41,542 nucleotides of DNA from CAYVAP01 sp964343195. GTDB lineage: Bacteria > Bacteroidota > Bacteroidia > J057. Each line of letters starts with the position of its first letter. The first letter of the stretch is position 1. Shown here in pieces: positions 33,092 to 41,440 of this stretch. The stretch lies in assembly GCA_964343195.1 (NCBI GenBank), contig CAYFIR010000051.1:1-41542 (forward strand), written 5' to 3'. The notes below the pieces were generated by a model. It saw only the letters and a list, made by a program, of their open reading frames with translations, was not told where the DNA came from and searched no databases. The position numbers and the translations under genes were made by a program.

Positions 33092-33099
33092 CAAACTTA
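33092..33099 (-). promoter_or_regulatory. Bacteroidota -7 element of the small membrane protein gene
   Basis: On the minus strand TAAGTTTG matches TAnnTTTG exactly and lies 31 bp before the ATG at 33060. The only upstream TTTG (33112-33115) is 12 bp away, shorter than usual. Confidence 0.4.
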
Positions 33100-33188
33100 G
33101 GCCGCTGCTGTCAAATCAGGAATGACTTAAGTTGCTTTTGTTTTCAGAGACAGCGGAGGCTGCCCAAAGGTTGGAGCATAGCGCCTAA

Positions 33189-34478
33189 TCAATCCATTAT
33201 TTCAATATCTTCCTCAGTTCGCGCTTCCATCGTCGGTACCCCACGGGACAATTCGATTTTCCCCGTTACGCAAACTCGTTGATTCTTTAATAATTCGGAA
33301 GGCTCATAACTAAAATTGGTGGCATTGCTCTGCCAGATGGCCACGGTAAAAATGTGGTTAGGGAATTTTTTATCCAGGTTCAAAAAGGTGTGGCCATTCT
33401 GGGTGAGTCGGGTATCCACCACGGTGCCACAGATTTTCACTTCTTCATTTCGGTCGGCAAAAAACCGGGCCTGCACCGTGTTGTAGCTATTCCGGGGAAG
33501 ATCATCGGGTAAAATCGGCTCGGCATCTTCCTGCTGCTTCTCGGGAAGCCAGTCGTAAACGGTACGCTGCGATTCCAACTCGACCTCCAGGGGATCGGGC
33601 AGAGCCGGAAAGAAGTCCAAGCCCGAAACTTTTTCTACCGAATCGATGCTCACCGCATAGGTTTCCACCGGATAGGCCAGTTCGTGATTGGGCATCAGAA
33701 AGGCGATCGCCCGCTGCTGCTCCAGGTCGAGGACGACCTTGAAGTATTTTTCGGGAAGGCTCAGGCCGTTTATGCTTCGCTCTACTTTGGGCAAGTCATC
33801 TTGCAAAATCGGCCCTGTCACAACGTAGAGCTTTGTTTGTCGGTTTCGTTTGAGGTACTCCCGCAGGTAGCCCTCCAGTTCGGCCCAGCGCCCCCGGTTG
33901 AACTCCGGTGCCTGCGGCGACATGTTGCTGTAAAAATAGGACTCGGAGAGCGCCGTCTCAGACCATCGAAAGTCCGCCGAAGGAGCCAGGTGCCCCCGGT
34001 CATAGCCGTAGCCGTCGTATTCAAAACTTCCATCTGCCTGTGGATACTTGAGGAAGTAGTCAGCCTCCTCTGCCGAACCCGACGCGATGGCACTGTCCAC
34101 CCGAAAGTCATTGCTTCGGCTCACATTTCCCTCCAGCACATCGGGCAGGATGATATGGGCTACCCAGTTGGCCTGCTCATGGGCTTCGTTGTACGAGAGT
34201 GCCATCGCAGAGTGAAAGATCACCTGCTCTCCCTCCCCTACGGCGGGCAAGGCTATTCGCTCAATTTCCAGTTGGCACTGGGTGAGTTTGAGCTTTTCCA
34301 TCCTGCTTTGCAGGGCTTCCTGCTGCGCCTGAAGGGCCAGCATGTCTCGCTCACTGGCGGCGATTTCGCCTTCGACACTGCGAAGCTCAGCTTCCAGATC
34401 GGCCTGGGCGACCAGTGAGATCGCTCCACTAGCCCACAAAAAGAGGAAAATACGAACCAGGATGTTGTGTGTGTTCAT
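33189..34478 (-). CDS. Secreted DNA/RNA non-specific endonuclease with C-terminal OB-like domain
   Basis: The 429-residue protein has a signal peptide (to about residue 25, ISLVAQA). A coiled coil follows (about 27-68, heptad-like LRSVEGEIAASERDMLALQAQQ). The beta-beta-alpha-metal nuclease domain has the catalytic DRGH at 160-163 and the metal-site Asn in NRGRW (194-198). Residues 345-425 form a second domain (EVKICGTVVDTRL, GHTFLNLDKKFP, VAIW, VCVTGKIELSRG) that reads as an OB-fold nucleic-acid-binding module. It should degrade DNA or RNA in the periplasm or outside the cell. It starts 27 bp after the M15 peptidase gene, so the two form an operon. Confidence 0.88.
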   Translation of the reverse strand: MNTHNILVRIFLFLWASGAISLVAQADLEAELRSVEGEIAASERDMLALQAQQEALQSRMEKLKLTQCQLEIERIALPAVGEGEQVIFHSAMALSYNEAHEQANWVAHIILPDVLEGNVSRSNDFRVDSAIASGSAEEADYFLKYPQADGSFEYDGYGYDRGHLAPSADFRWSETALSESYFYSNMSPQAPEFNRGRWAELEGYLREYLKRNRQTKLYVVTGPILQDDLPKVERSINGLSLPEKYFKVVLDLEQQRAIAFLMPNHELAYPVETYAVSIDSVEKVSGLDFFPALPDPLEVELESQRTVYDWLPEKQQEDAEPILPDDLPRNSYNTVQARFFADRNEEVKICGTVVDTRLTQNGHTFLNLDKKFPNHIFTVAIWQSNATNFSYEPSELLKNQRVCVTGKIELSRGVPTMEARTEEDIEIMD

Positions 34479-34505
34479 GAGACAGAAGTTGGGATTGAGC
34501 GCGAA

Positions 34506-35333
34506 TTAATCTTTACAAGACGGATTGATGCCAAACACATAGCGGTCGATGACCTGGATTTCTTCGGCCACCCCAGCACCCGCAAAACCCGTGATCATAT
34601 CAGGTGTTACCAGGGCTGCATAGCTTTTCAGGTAGCGATCAGCAAGCGGCAGGTAGGACCAGTGCCATTTTTCCTCCTCGTAGCCATAGGGCCGGTCCCC
34701 TCCTTTGGGCGAATAGACCTGACAAAAGCCATACTCAGGGCCATTGGCGAGCAACCACTCGTATTCGGCTTTGCCTTTGCCCTGCTCAAAATAGCTGTTG
34801 TTGAACGAGTTGATGTCAATATCGGTGCCCCAATGGTGGCGAGAAGTTCCGGGCATGGAGCTATATCTTAGAATCGTCAGGGCTCGTTCGGCAGGGTCAG
34901 GAACCGTTTGGGCGAGGTTTTTCCCCTCCACATTTCGCTGGCCGTTCCACTTGGCTTCCCAGATGCTTTTCTGATAGTAGAAATTGCGCGTGGCGGACAG
35001 GATGGTCAGGCTAATGCCCTCCTCCTGAGCCGCTTGCCACATTTTTTCAAATGCGGCGTGGGTCTCTCGGTGCAGCTTCTGGCGCAGGGCGCTTCCACCG
35101 GAGAATCTGGTGTCAATGGACTGGAACTGGGAATCGGACTCCGGATCAAACTGTCCCAACAGGTATTTCAGGGGAATGGTATCGAGCGGAGCGGGAGTTT
35201 CCATGGCGGGATGGTCGGGTATAGAGCGGCTACTAGCGGTGCTGTCGGCGGAGGCATTGCCTCCCTCCTGGATCGTAGATTGGCAGCAGATCAGGCACAG
35301 CAGGCTCAACAGCAGGACGATGGAACGGGACAT
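34506..35333 (-). CDS. M15-family metallopeptidase lipoprotein (VanY/D,D-carboxypeptidase-like)
   Basis: The 275-residue protein begins with a lipoprotein signal (LLLSLLCLICC; Cys16 or Cys17). It carries the M15 zinc site: SRHHWGTDID (164-173, with His166 and Asp173) and EKWHW (221-225, Glu221 catalytic, His224 ligand). The conserved SATRNFYYQKSIWEAKWNG segment precedes it. The family cleaves D-Ala-D-Ala ends of peptidoglycan or related cell-wall peptides. A location on the periplasmic side of an envelope membrane is expected. The nuclease gene follows after 27 bp; the functional link is not obvious. Confidence 0.87.
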   Translation of the reverse strand: MSRSIVLLLSLLCLICCQSTIQEGGNASADSTASSRSIPDHPAMETPAPLDTIPLKYLLGQFDPESDSQFQSIDTRFSGGSALRQKLHRETHAAFEKMWQAAQEEGISLTILSATRNFYYQKSIWEAKWNGQRNVEGKNLAQTVPDPAERALTILRYSSMPGTSRHHWGTDIDINSFNNSYFEQGKGKAEYEWLLANGPEYGFCQVYSPKGGDRPYGYEEEKWHWSYLPLADRYLKSYAALVTPDMITGFAGAGVAEEIQVIDRYVFGINPSCKD

Positions 35334-35412
35334 AGAGGTACATTCGCTATTAAAGCGGGAAAATAGGCGAGAATTCTGTTAGGGACAAAAGGAAATGGGG
35401 TTTATGGGATTT

Positions 35413-35440
35413 GAGAGGCGAGAGGCGAGAGGCGAGAGGC
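35413..35440. repeat. Tandem heptamer repeat
   Basis: GAGAGGC is repeated four times without interruption (35413-35440) in the spacer between the M15 and S8 peptidase genes. It is outside any supported gene. Confidence 0.85.
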
Positions 35441-35481
35441 GCAAAAGATACATCTTCCTGAAGGGACAGGAGCGAGTTAGA

Positions 35482-35511
35482 AAAAGCCTGGCCGACCAAT
35501 TGGTCTGCCAG
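35482..35511 (-). terminator. Terminator of the S8 peptidase gene
   Basis: CTGGC-C-GACC (35488-35497) and GGTC-T-GCCAG (35502-35511) form a stem with one mismatch around AATT. On the minus strand it is followed by GCTTTTTCT. It lies 29 bp beyond the stop. Confidence 0.65.
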
Positions 35512-35539
35512 ACTTTTCAGCTTGTGATTTTCGGTTGTT

Positions 35540-37117
35540 TTACAATCCGGGGGCTACTGCCTCCAGGGCATCGATGCGCCCCCATCCAAAACTGCTGCTG
35601 CGGCTGGGGTAGAACTCGGATGCATCCTTCAGGCGCTGCAATACCTGGCTGCGGGACATACCAGGATTGGTGGCCCAGACCAGCGCGGCGATCCCGGCGG
35701 TGGTGGCTGTCGCAACAGAGGAGCCTCCTGTGCGGGAAGGAACGTTGCCACTTTCTGCCAGAGTCAACGGACGACGGTCGGTGTTGCGACGGTCCTGCAT
35801 GACAATGACAAAGTCCACGGCTGAGCCGTCATGGCATACGTCACAGCGCTGCAAAGGCGTTTCGGTGCGCACCCCGGTGATGGCTACTGTTTCGCTCATA
35901 TTGGCGGGGAAGATCACGCCGTACCAACTGGTCCATGAGAGAGAAGTCCCGGCGGCAGCAAAGATCAGTTTGCCATTGCCATAGGCATAGCGGACCGCAT
36001 CGGCGACCTGACCGCTGCTGAACACATCTCCCAGAGACATGCTGATGATCTTCACATCGCTGCGGCCACCTAGCGCATAGAGCGCATCGCTGACGCCGTC
36101 TTTTTCGGCAGATTCATTGATGACCACATCATCAGTACCGCGGTAGGAGACCAGATTGGCTTTGTAGGCCGTACCTACGGTGCTGCCTTCATTGGTGCGA
36201 GGGGCTGCAATGGTGCCCGCCATCTGGGTGCCGTGGCCACAGTCGTCGTCTGGGCCGTCGATGGAGGCCCACCACCACCAGCCAGTCACGAAGGTGCCAT
36301 ATTTCTGACGGAAGCGTCCGCCCGACCAGCCTGAAGCGAACTCGCCATTGAGTTTGTCCTGGGCGGGATCCAGCCCGGTGTCGATCAGCCCCACGGTGAT
36401 GTTGTCGCCCTGACTGTGGTTCCAGGCGGTGGGGATGTTGTGCTCGTAGTAGTTCCAGGAAACCTTGGCTCCGGGAGAAACGGTAGTGTAGTCCGAAGTA
36501 GGGACAGATGAAAGTGGGGAGTTGCCACAGCCCTTGCCGGAACGAGTGGCGACTTCGCTGCCATAGCCCATGGGCTCGACATAGCGCACCTGCGCGATGC
36601 GGTTAAGTTGGGCGATGACCTCATAGTCCCGAACCTGCACATTGAAATATGGGAGGGGCTTCTCGCCATAGGCGAGGATGTCTTCGGCCTTCACCAACTC
36701 ATCGGGGTGCAGGCGATTGGTTTCCTCCACGATGAACTGGATAAGTGCTTCTTTGACGGCTTTCCACTCGGGGTCATTAACGTCGATTTCGTGCATGCGC
36801 TCATCGATGTTCTGAAAGCCAAGTGGCTGGTACCCGATCGACAAAATAGAGTCGGTCTGCATAGCAGCGCTCCAGATGGCGTAATCGTCCACCATAGACC
36901 AACGAAACTGGTCCTGCTCCAGCAGGTGAGCCAGTACCTGTTCGTTGATGGCATGCCGTGGCAGGGGGTCGCGGCCTTCGAGGGGAGCAAAATTGCCCTC
37001 CACTTTCAGCGTGACAGTTGGAGCGGCCTGCTCCGTGGCAATGGGATTTTCTTCGCTCAGCTGACATCCAGACAGGATGAGCATGAGCACTACAAGTGGC
37101 AGTAGTGTACGTTTCAT
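35540..37117 (-). CDS. S8 (subtilisin-family) serine peptidase lipoprotein
   Basis: The 525-residue protein starts with a lipoprotein signal (LMLILSGC, Cys18). A prodomain to about residue 185 contains an I9-like stretch, YFNVQVRDYEVIAQLNRIAQ. The catalytic triad is visible: Asp246 in VGLIDTGLD, His295 in DCGHGTQMAG and Ser467 in GGSSVATATTAGIAAL. Two features depart from classical subtilisins. The oxyanion-hole Asn is replaced in FAAAGTS (Thr391), and the Pro after the GTSMA-type motif is absent. The trait may be a subfamily feature. A role in processing envelope or extracellular proteins is likely; no substrate can be inferred. Confidence 0.9.
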   Translation of the reverse strand: MKRTLLPLVVLMLILSGCQLSEENPIATEQAAPTVTLKVEGNFAPLEGRDPLPRHAINEQVLAHLLEQDQFRWSMVDDYAIWSAAMQTDSILSIGYQPLGFQNIDERMHEIDVNDPEWKAVKEALIQFIVEETNRLHPDELVKAEDILAYGEKPLPYFNVQVRDYEVIAQLNRIAQVRYVEPMGYGSEVATRSGKGCGNSPLSSVPTSDYTTVSPGAKVSWNYYEHNIPTAWNHSQGDNITVGLIDTGLDPAQDKLNGEFASGWSGGRFRQKYGTFVTGWWWWASIDGPDDDCGHGTQMAGTIAAPRTNEGSTVGTAYKANLVSYRGTDDVVINESAEKDGVSDALYALGGRSDVKIISMSLGDVFSSGQVADAVRYAYGNGKLIFAAAGTSLSWTSWYGVIFPANMSETVAITGVRTETPLQRCDVCHDGSAVDFVIVMQDRRNTDRRPLTLAESGNVPSRTGGSSVATATTAGIAALVWATNPGMSRSQVLQRLKDASEFYPSRSSSFGWGRIDALEAVAPGL

Positions 37118-37268
37118 TGTGTAGCGTTAGGATAATGTTACTTGAAGATTGGGATGAGTGGTTAGCAATTCATCCATCCGGAATTTAGCAAATAGACGGA
37201 AGATTCAGGAATAGAATTTAATATTCGGCATCCTCCTACAGATGTTCATAATTAGAATGCATCCCGGG

Positions 37269-37300
37269 TTTGACTTTTCAACTCCAATCCCCTACTTTTG
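37269..37300 (+). promoter_or_regulatory. Bacteroidota promoter of rpsU
   Basis: TTTG (37269-37272) is followed after 20 bp by TACTTTTG (37293-37300), a full match to TAnnTTTG. Transcription would begin about 30 nt before the GTG start of rpsU. Confidence 0.8.
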
Positions 37301-37321
37301 CACTTCAATTAATTTCCACGT

Positions 37322-37330
37322 AAAGGAGGT
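37322..37330 (+). promoter_or_regulatory. Strong Shine-Dalgarno sequence of rpsU
   Basis: AAAGGAGGT is a near-perfect complement of the 16S rRNA 3' end and sits 8 nt before GTG 37339. No other confident gene in the window whose upstream region I inspected has an SD this long. Confidence 0.9.
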
Positions 37331-37338
37331 AAAAGAAA

Positions 37339-37533
37339 GTGATTATCATCAACGTCAAAGAAGGCGAATCAATCGACCGCGCACTTCGTCGCTACAAGAA
37401 GAAGTTCGAGCGCACGGGTATCCTGAAGGAGCGTCGTGCACGTATGTTCTACCGCAAACCTTCTGAGGAGAAAAAAGAAACTCTGAAGAAAGCGCGTAAC
37501 CGTCAGCGTCACTACGCACGGGAGAACTACTAA
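37339..37533 (+). CDS. rpsU: 30S ribosomal protein bS21
   Basis: The 64-residue basic protein is bS21: MIIINVKEGESIDRALRRYKKKFERTG is the conserved first half, and the second half is rich in Lys and Arg, ending HYARENY. It starts with GTG, placed by the SD. In Flavobacterium ribosomes, bS21 together with bS6 and bS18 is known to hold the 16S anti-SD tail, and rpsU is among the few mRNAs that keep an SD. The aromatic residues near the C-terminus (Tyr59, Tyr64) are where such contacts would be made. Its promoter and a terminator downstream make it a single-gene unit. Confidence 0.97.
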   Translation: MIIINVKEGESIDRALRRYKKKFERTGILKERRARMFYRKPSEEKKETLKKARNRQRHYARENY

Positions 37534-37752
37534 TTCGCGGTTCGAGGATTTATTCCAGCATTTCCTGACTAGCTGGGGGTGTAATTGAGCCCGAATTTCT
37601 TTGAAAGAAGAATTCACCACCTTCTCTCGAAAAGCTGAACAAAATCCTTCTTTGGGATGACAAAAGTTGTCCTGTATAGATACAAAAAATGCCTGGCCAT
37701 ATGAGCCGGGCATTTTTGTTCAATTGGCGCCTGTTTCGTAGATTACTGTACT
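37534..37752. other. Spacer between rpsU and the recombinase gene
   Basis: Apart from the terminator at its right end, this spacer holds only small hairpins: GAATTTCTTT/AAAGAAGAATTC near 37590-37613 and GACAA-AAG-TTGTC near 37660-37672. No small gene is supported. Confidence 0.4.
37685..37718 (+). terminator. Rho-independent terminator of rpsU
   Basis: AAAAATGCCTGGC (37685-37697) pairs with GCCGGGCATTTTT (37705-37717) with one mismatch. The A-run before and T-run after make it usable on both strands. It lies 150 bp past the rpsU stop. Confidence 0.85.
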
Positions 37753-38664
37753 ATGACAAGAGATCTTCGGGCTCCTTTTGAGCAATACCTGACCAAAGAG
37801 CGCAATCTTTCACCGCATACCCATGCGGCGTATCGTCGGGATTTGCTGGACCTGGAGATTTTTTTTCAGGAGAAAAACGGCTTTTCACCGCTGAATTCTG
37901 ACGAAATAAAAAAGGTTACCCACCGGGATCTGAGAATCTGGGTCGGCCACCTGATGCAACTCGGGTTGAAACCCAGAAGCATATCTCGAAAAGTATCCGC
38001 GGTCCGTAGCTTTTTTGATTACTGGCAGCGTCAGGGCGCTGTTTCCAACAACCCCGCCCGAAAACTCAACCTTCCCAAAGTCAAACGGGAGCTACCTGCA
38101 TTCCTCAAAGAAGCTGAAACCCAGACCCTTCTGGACGAAATCAGCTTTCCCCAGACCTTTGAAGGAGAGCGGGACAGGTGTCTGCTGGAGCTTCTTTATG
38201 GCTGTGGTCTGCGCCGCAGTGAAGTGATTGGTCTCCAGGTATCTGACATTCAGTTTAACCCTCCCGCACTCAAAGTAAGGGGGAAAGGGAACAAAGATCG
38301 CATCGTCCCCTTTGGGCCGACCCTGGATGTGGCCCTAAAACGGTACCTAAATGCTGCTAAAGAGGCTGGAATCCAACCTCGGGAAGAATTGTTGGTCCGC
38401 CCCAGTGGCGAACCCCTGTACCCCAATCTCGTTTATCGGGTAGTCCAACGCTACCTCTCTCTGGTGACTACCCTCCACACCAAAAGTCCGCACGTGCTCC
38501 GGCACACCTACGCGACCCACCTGCTGGACAGGGGTGCCGACCTCAATTCCATCAAGGAATTACTGGGCCATGAGAGCCTGGCTGCAACCCAGGTATATAC
38601 CCACAACAGCATCCGAAAACTAAAGTCTGTACATAAGCAAGCTCACCCTCGGGCTGAGCAATAA
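37753..38664 (+). CDS. xerC: Tyrosine recombinase, XerC/XerD type
   Basis: The 303-residue recombinase has the N-terminal SAM-like DNA-binding domain (FEQYLTKERNLSPHTHAAYRRDL) and a complete catalytic set: Arg154 (GLRRSE), Lys178 (RGKGNKDR), His247 and Arg250 (HVLRH), His273 (LLGHESL) and the nucleophile Tyr282 (QVYTHN). Length and features fit XerC/XerD, which resolve chromosome dimers at dif. No integrase-type extra domains are present, and the rpsU-xer-hpf order is usual in Bacteroidota, so it is not a sign of a mobile element. XerC versus XerD cannot be decided here. Confidence 0.92.
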   Translation: MTRDLRAPFEQYLTKERNLSPHTHAAYRRDLLDLEIFFQEKNGFSPLNSDEIKKVTHRDLRIWVGHLMQLGLKPRSISRKVSAVRSFFDYWQRQGAVSNNPARKLNLPKVKRELPAFLKEAETQTLLDEISFPQTFEGERDRCLLELLYGCGLRRSEVIGLQVSDIQFNPPALKVRGKGNKDRIVPFGPTLDVALKRYLNAAKEAGIQPREELLVRPSGEPLYPNLVYRVVQRYLSLVTTLHTKSPHVLRHTYATHLLDRGADLNSIKELLGHESLAATQVYTHNSIRKLKSVHKQAHPRAEQ

Positions 38665-38691
38665 TAAATCATACGATTAAATGTTCGCACT

Positions 38692-38994
38692 ATGAAACTT
38701 CAAATGCAATCGATCCACTTTACAGCAGCCGACCACCTCAAAAGCTATACGACCGAGAAGGTATCCAAGCTAGAGACCTTTTTTGACCGCATTACCGATG
38801 GTGAGGTATTCTTCAAGCTTCAAAATGAGAAGCCAGAGGCCAATAAGCTAGTGGAAATCAAGATACACGTACCGGGCGAAACCCTGATTGCATCCGAGGA
38901 GGGCAAGACCTTCGAGGAGGCAGTTGACCTGGCGACAGCCAAGGTCAAGTCTCAGTTACTGCGCTATAAAGGCAAAATGCAGGAGCGTCACTGA
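38692..38994 (+). CDS. hpf: Ribosome hibernation-promoting factor (short HPF/RaiA)
   Basis: The 100-residue protein matches the short HPF family: MKLQMQSIHFTAADHLKSYTTEKVSKLETFF, then two strands (EVFFKLQNE, LVEIKIHVPGETLIA) and the helix TFEEAVDLATAKVKSQLLRYK. It binds the 30S decoding region and stabilises idle ribosomes. The long C-terminal dimerisation domain is absent. It begins 27 bp after the recombinase gene, so they are probably co-transcribed. Confidence 0.93.
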   Translation: MKLQMQSIHFTAADHLKSYTTEKVSKLETFFDRITDGEVFFKLQNEKPEANKLVEIKIHVPGETLIASEEGKTFEEAVDLATAKVKSQLLRYKGKMQERH

Positions 38995-39012
38995 GACCAG
39001 GATGCCCAACAT

Positions 39013-39047
39013 AAAAACGCCCCACTGTCTGTCAGTGGGGCGTTTTT
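39013..39047. terminator. Bidirectional terminator between hpf and rel
   Basis: CGCCCCACTG (39018-39027) and CAGTGGGGCG (39033-39042) form a perfect 10-bp stem with a 5-nt loop, preceded by five A and followed by five T. It ends both convergent genes: it is 18 bp after the hpf stop and abuts the rel stop codon at 39048. Confidence 0.95.
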
Positions 39048-41366
39048 CTATTCTGGATGTTCAGGTTCCTGGTCCTCATCCTCGCTTACAATTCTTTCAA
39101 CCAGCCTTACATTGCTGTTTTGCTTGAGGCGGTTCATGACCAGGTCCAGTTCGGTCAGGTCCTCTACATACAGGTGGAAAATTCCCTCAAAAAGTCCTCG
39201 CATGGACTCAATATTGACTTTTTTGATGTTGAGCTTCATCCGGGAGGACAGGACCCGCATTATTTCCAACAACATGCCCTGCTTGTCAACTCCCACCACC
39301 TTGATCGCAGTGAGGAAGGCGATCCCCTGATCATCTCCCCATCTGGTCTGGATGATTCTCGATCCAAACTGGGTCATCATCCGGATCGCATTGGGGCAGG
39401 AAATCCGGTGGATTTCCACATTCCCTCCATTATCAAATCCCATGATGTCATCACCCAGGAGTGGAGTACAGCATTTGGCCAGGCGATAGGAATCGATCTG
39501 ATGATCCTTTCCGAGGATAAACATATCCGGATCGACCCCTGCTTCCTCCAGTTGACTGTTTCGGGCGTGTAGCTTGGCTTCCCAGGCTTCGATGTATTCG
39601 CTGCTGACTTCTTTTCCCTCCTTCTTCAGGTCGATGAATTCCTGGACCCGATCAGAGTCAATTTTCCCGCTAGCCAGGTCATAATAGAAGTCCTCCTTCG
39701 TAGGCTTGAGGAAGAAAGCCAGTAACTCTTTCATGTAGGGGTGGTTTTCATTTACCCCGTACTGACGGGCCCGCCAGTGAAAGAGGTTCTTACCCCGCTC
39801 GATCAGCCGCCCACGTTCCTTGCGGAGATAGGCCCTGATCTGGTCCTTGGCTTTGGGGGAATGAGCATAGTGTAGCCACTCCTTTTTCGGGGCCCCTTTT
39901 CGAGAGGTCAGCACTTCCACCATGTCACCAGGACGTAGTTCATAATCAAGGGTGACCACCTCATTCCCGACCTTGGCCCCAATAGCAGTGTTGCCGACAT
40001 CGGTATGAATCTTATAGGCAAAGTCCAGTGCAGTAGCTCCGACAGGTAGCCGGATCAATTTTCCCCGTGGGGTAAACACATAGACATCGTTGAGTTGAAG
40101 GTTCTCTTTAAACCCTCTGACTGCCTCCAGGGCATCAGAACTGGGATTGGCGAGGATGTCACGCACCTGCGCGATCCAATCGGTAAAGGACTCCTCCATC
40201 AACTCACCGGATTCCTTGTATTTCCAGTGGGCTGCAATGCCTTTTTCGGCTATCTCATGCATGCGAGTGGACCTGATCTGCACCTCGACCCAGTGCTTAC
40301 CGGGTCCCAGCAGGGTGGTATGAAGCGATTCATATCCATTGCTTTTGGGAATGGTGATCCAGTCCCTAAGGCGCTTGGGATTGGGCATATAAAGCCCGGA
40401 AATAGCCGCATACACCTTCCAGCAGTCATCCCGCTCAAGGCCATCTCGTGTTTCCAGTATGATCCGAATTGCGTATTTATCATACACTTCTTCAAAAGAC
40501 TCTGCCTTCCGCAGGATTTTCAGGTAAATGGAATAGACCGACTTGAACCGGCTGTGAATTTCATACTTGAGGCCAGTTGGCTTGAGTACCTTATCAATGT
40601 TCTGGATAAATTCCTTGATATATGGTTCTGCCTGAGCCTTCTGCTCTTCCAGCCGACGGGAGATTTCCTCATACTTATCCGGTTGCGAGTGATGAAAAGA
40701 AAGGTCTTCCAGTTCGGTCTTGATCTGGTAAAGCCCCAGCCTATGGGCCAGTGGAGCATAGATATAGAGGGTCTCAGAAGCAATTTTGAACTTCTTATGG
40801 GGCTGCTTGGCCCCAAGGGTTCGCATATTGTGCAGGCGATCCGCCAGTTTGATCAGCACCGCACGAATGTCATCGGCGATGGTCAGCAGGACCTTGCGGA
40901 AGTTCTCTGCCTGGGTGGACTCAATCCCGCCGTTTTGAGAGACTGACTCAGTCCCGGAAATTTTGGTGAGGCCATCAATGATCTGACGTACCTTCTGATT
41001 GAACTCACGCTCAATATCATCGAGGGTATATTCGGTGTCTTCGACTACGTCGTGCAGCAGGGCACATACCAGTGAAGTAGCATCTACCAGCCCCATTTCT
41101 TCATAGATAATCCTCGCCACCGCCATTGGATGCAGGATATAGGGTTCACCAGATTTACGTCTTACACCCTCGTGGGCCTTGGCCGCAAACTCGTAAGCCT
41201 TGCGGATCATGTTGCGATCTGAACGGGAAAGGTGTTTCGTATTTCGGTTGAGATGGGAAAAGGCATTGGAAATATCAGCCCGATAGCGAATTTCCTCCTG
41301 AGTCAGCTTTCCAACTGGTGCCTGAGAACTATTTGATTTACCGAGACGCGGTATGGGTAAGCGCAT
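39048..41366 (-). CDS. rel: Bifunctional (p)ppGpp synthetase/hydrolase
   Basis: The 772-residue long RSH protein has an intact hydrolase domain, with His79 (YILHP) and the HDxxED motif at 105-110 (LLHDVVEDTEYT). Its synthetase domain includes RFKSVYSIYLKI, YAIRIILE and PKSNGYESLHTTLLG. A TGS domain (DVYVFTPRGKLIRLPVGATALDFAYKIH) and a C-terminal zinc-finger-like/ACT region (ISCPNAIRM ... VVGVDKQGMLLEIMRVL) follow. Both catalytic halves look functional, so it should make and degrade the alarmone of the stringent response. Neighbouring hpf and rpsU also concern ribosome state. Confidence 0.95.
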   Translation of the reverse strand: MRLPIPRLGKSNSSQAPVGKLTQEEIRYRADISNAFSHLNRNTKHLSRSDRNMIRKAYEFAAKAHEGVRRKSGEPYILHPMAVARIIYEEMGLVDATSLVCALLHDVVEDTEYTLDDIEREFNQKVRQIIDGLTKISGTESVSQNGGIESTQAENFRKVLLTIADDIRAVLIKLADRLHNMRTLGAKQPHKKFKIASETLYIYAPLAHRLGLYQIKTELEDLSFHHSQPDKYEEISRRLEEQKAQAEPYIKEFIQNIDKVLKPTGLKYEIHSRFKSVYSIYLKILRKAESFEEVYDKYAIRIILETRDGLERDDCWKVYAAISGLYMPNPKRLRDWITIPKSNGYESLHTTLLGPGKHWVEVQIRSTRMHEIAEKGIAAHWKYKESGELMEESFTDWIAQVRDILANPSSDALEAVRGFKENLQLNDVYVFTPRGKLIRLPVGATALDFAYKIHTDVGNTAIGAKVGNEVVTLDYELRPGDMVEVLTSRKGAPKKEWLHYAHSPKAKDQIRAYLRKERGRLIERGKNLFHWRARQYGVNENHPYMKELLAFFLKPTKEDFYYDLASGKIDSDRVQEFIDLKKEGKEVSSEYIEAWEAKLHARNSQLEEAGVDPDMFILGKDHQIDSYRLAKCCTPLLGDDIMGFDNGGNVEIHRISCPNAIRMMTQFGSRIIQTRWGDDQGIAFLTAIKVVGVDKQGMLLEIMRVLSSRMKLNIKKVNIESMRGLFEGIFHLYVEDLTELDLVMNRLKQNSNVRLVERIVSEDEDQEPEHPE

Positions 41367-41440
41367 ATATGAGGTTCGTGCTAAGTATGAATCAGAAAAT
41401 TACCTGGGGATTTTTACTATATAAGAATTTTGTCGGACAG

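Noticed and set aside
33684..34418. Plus-strand frame of 244 codons opposite the nuclease gene
   Set aside because: Antisense shadow; the minus strand carries a complete signal peptide, DRGH nuclease and OB-like domain.
37753..38664. Tyrosine recombinase as the integrase of a mobile island
   Set aside because: It has the size and motifs of XerC/XerD, sits between rpsU and hpf as in other Bacteroidota, and no attachment repeats or cargo genes are visible.
40095..40946. Plus-strand frame of 283 codons opposite rel
   Set aside because: Antisense to the synthetase and hydrolase motifs of rel, with no motif of its own.
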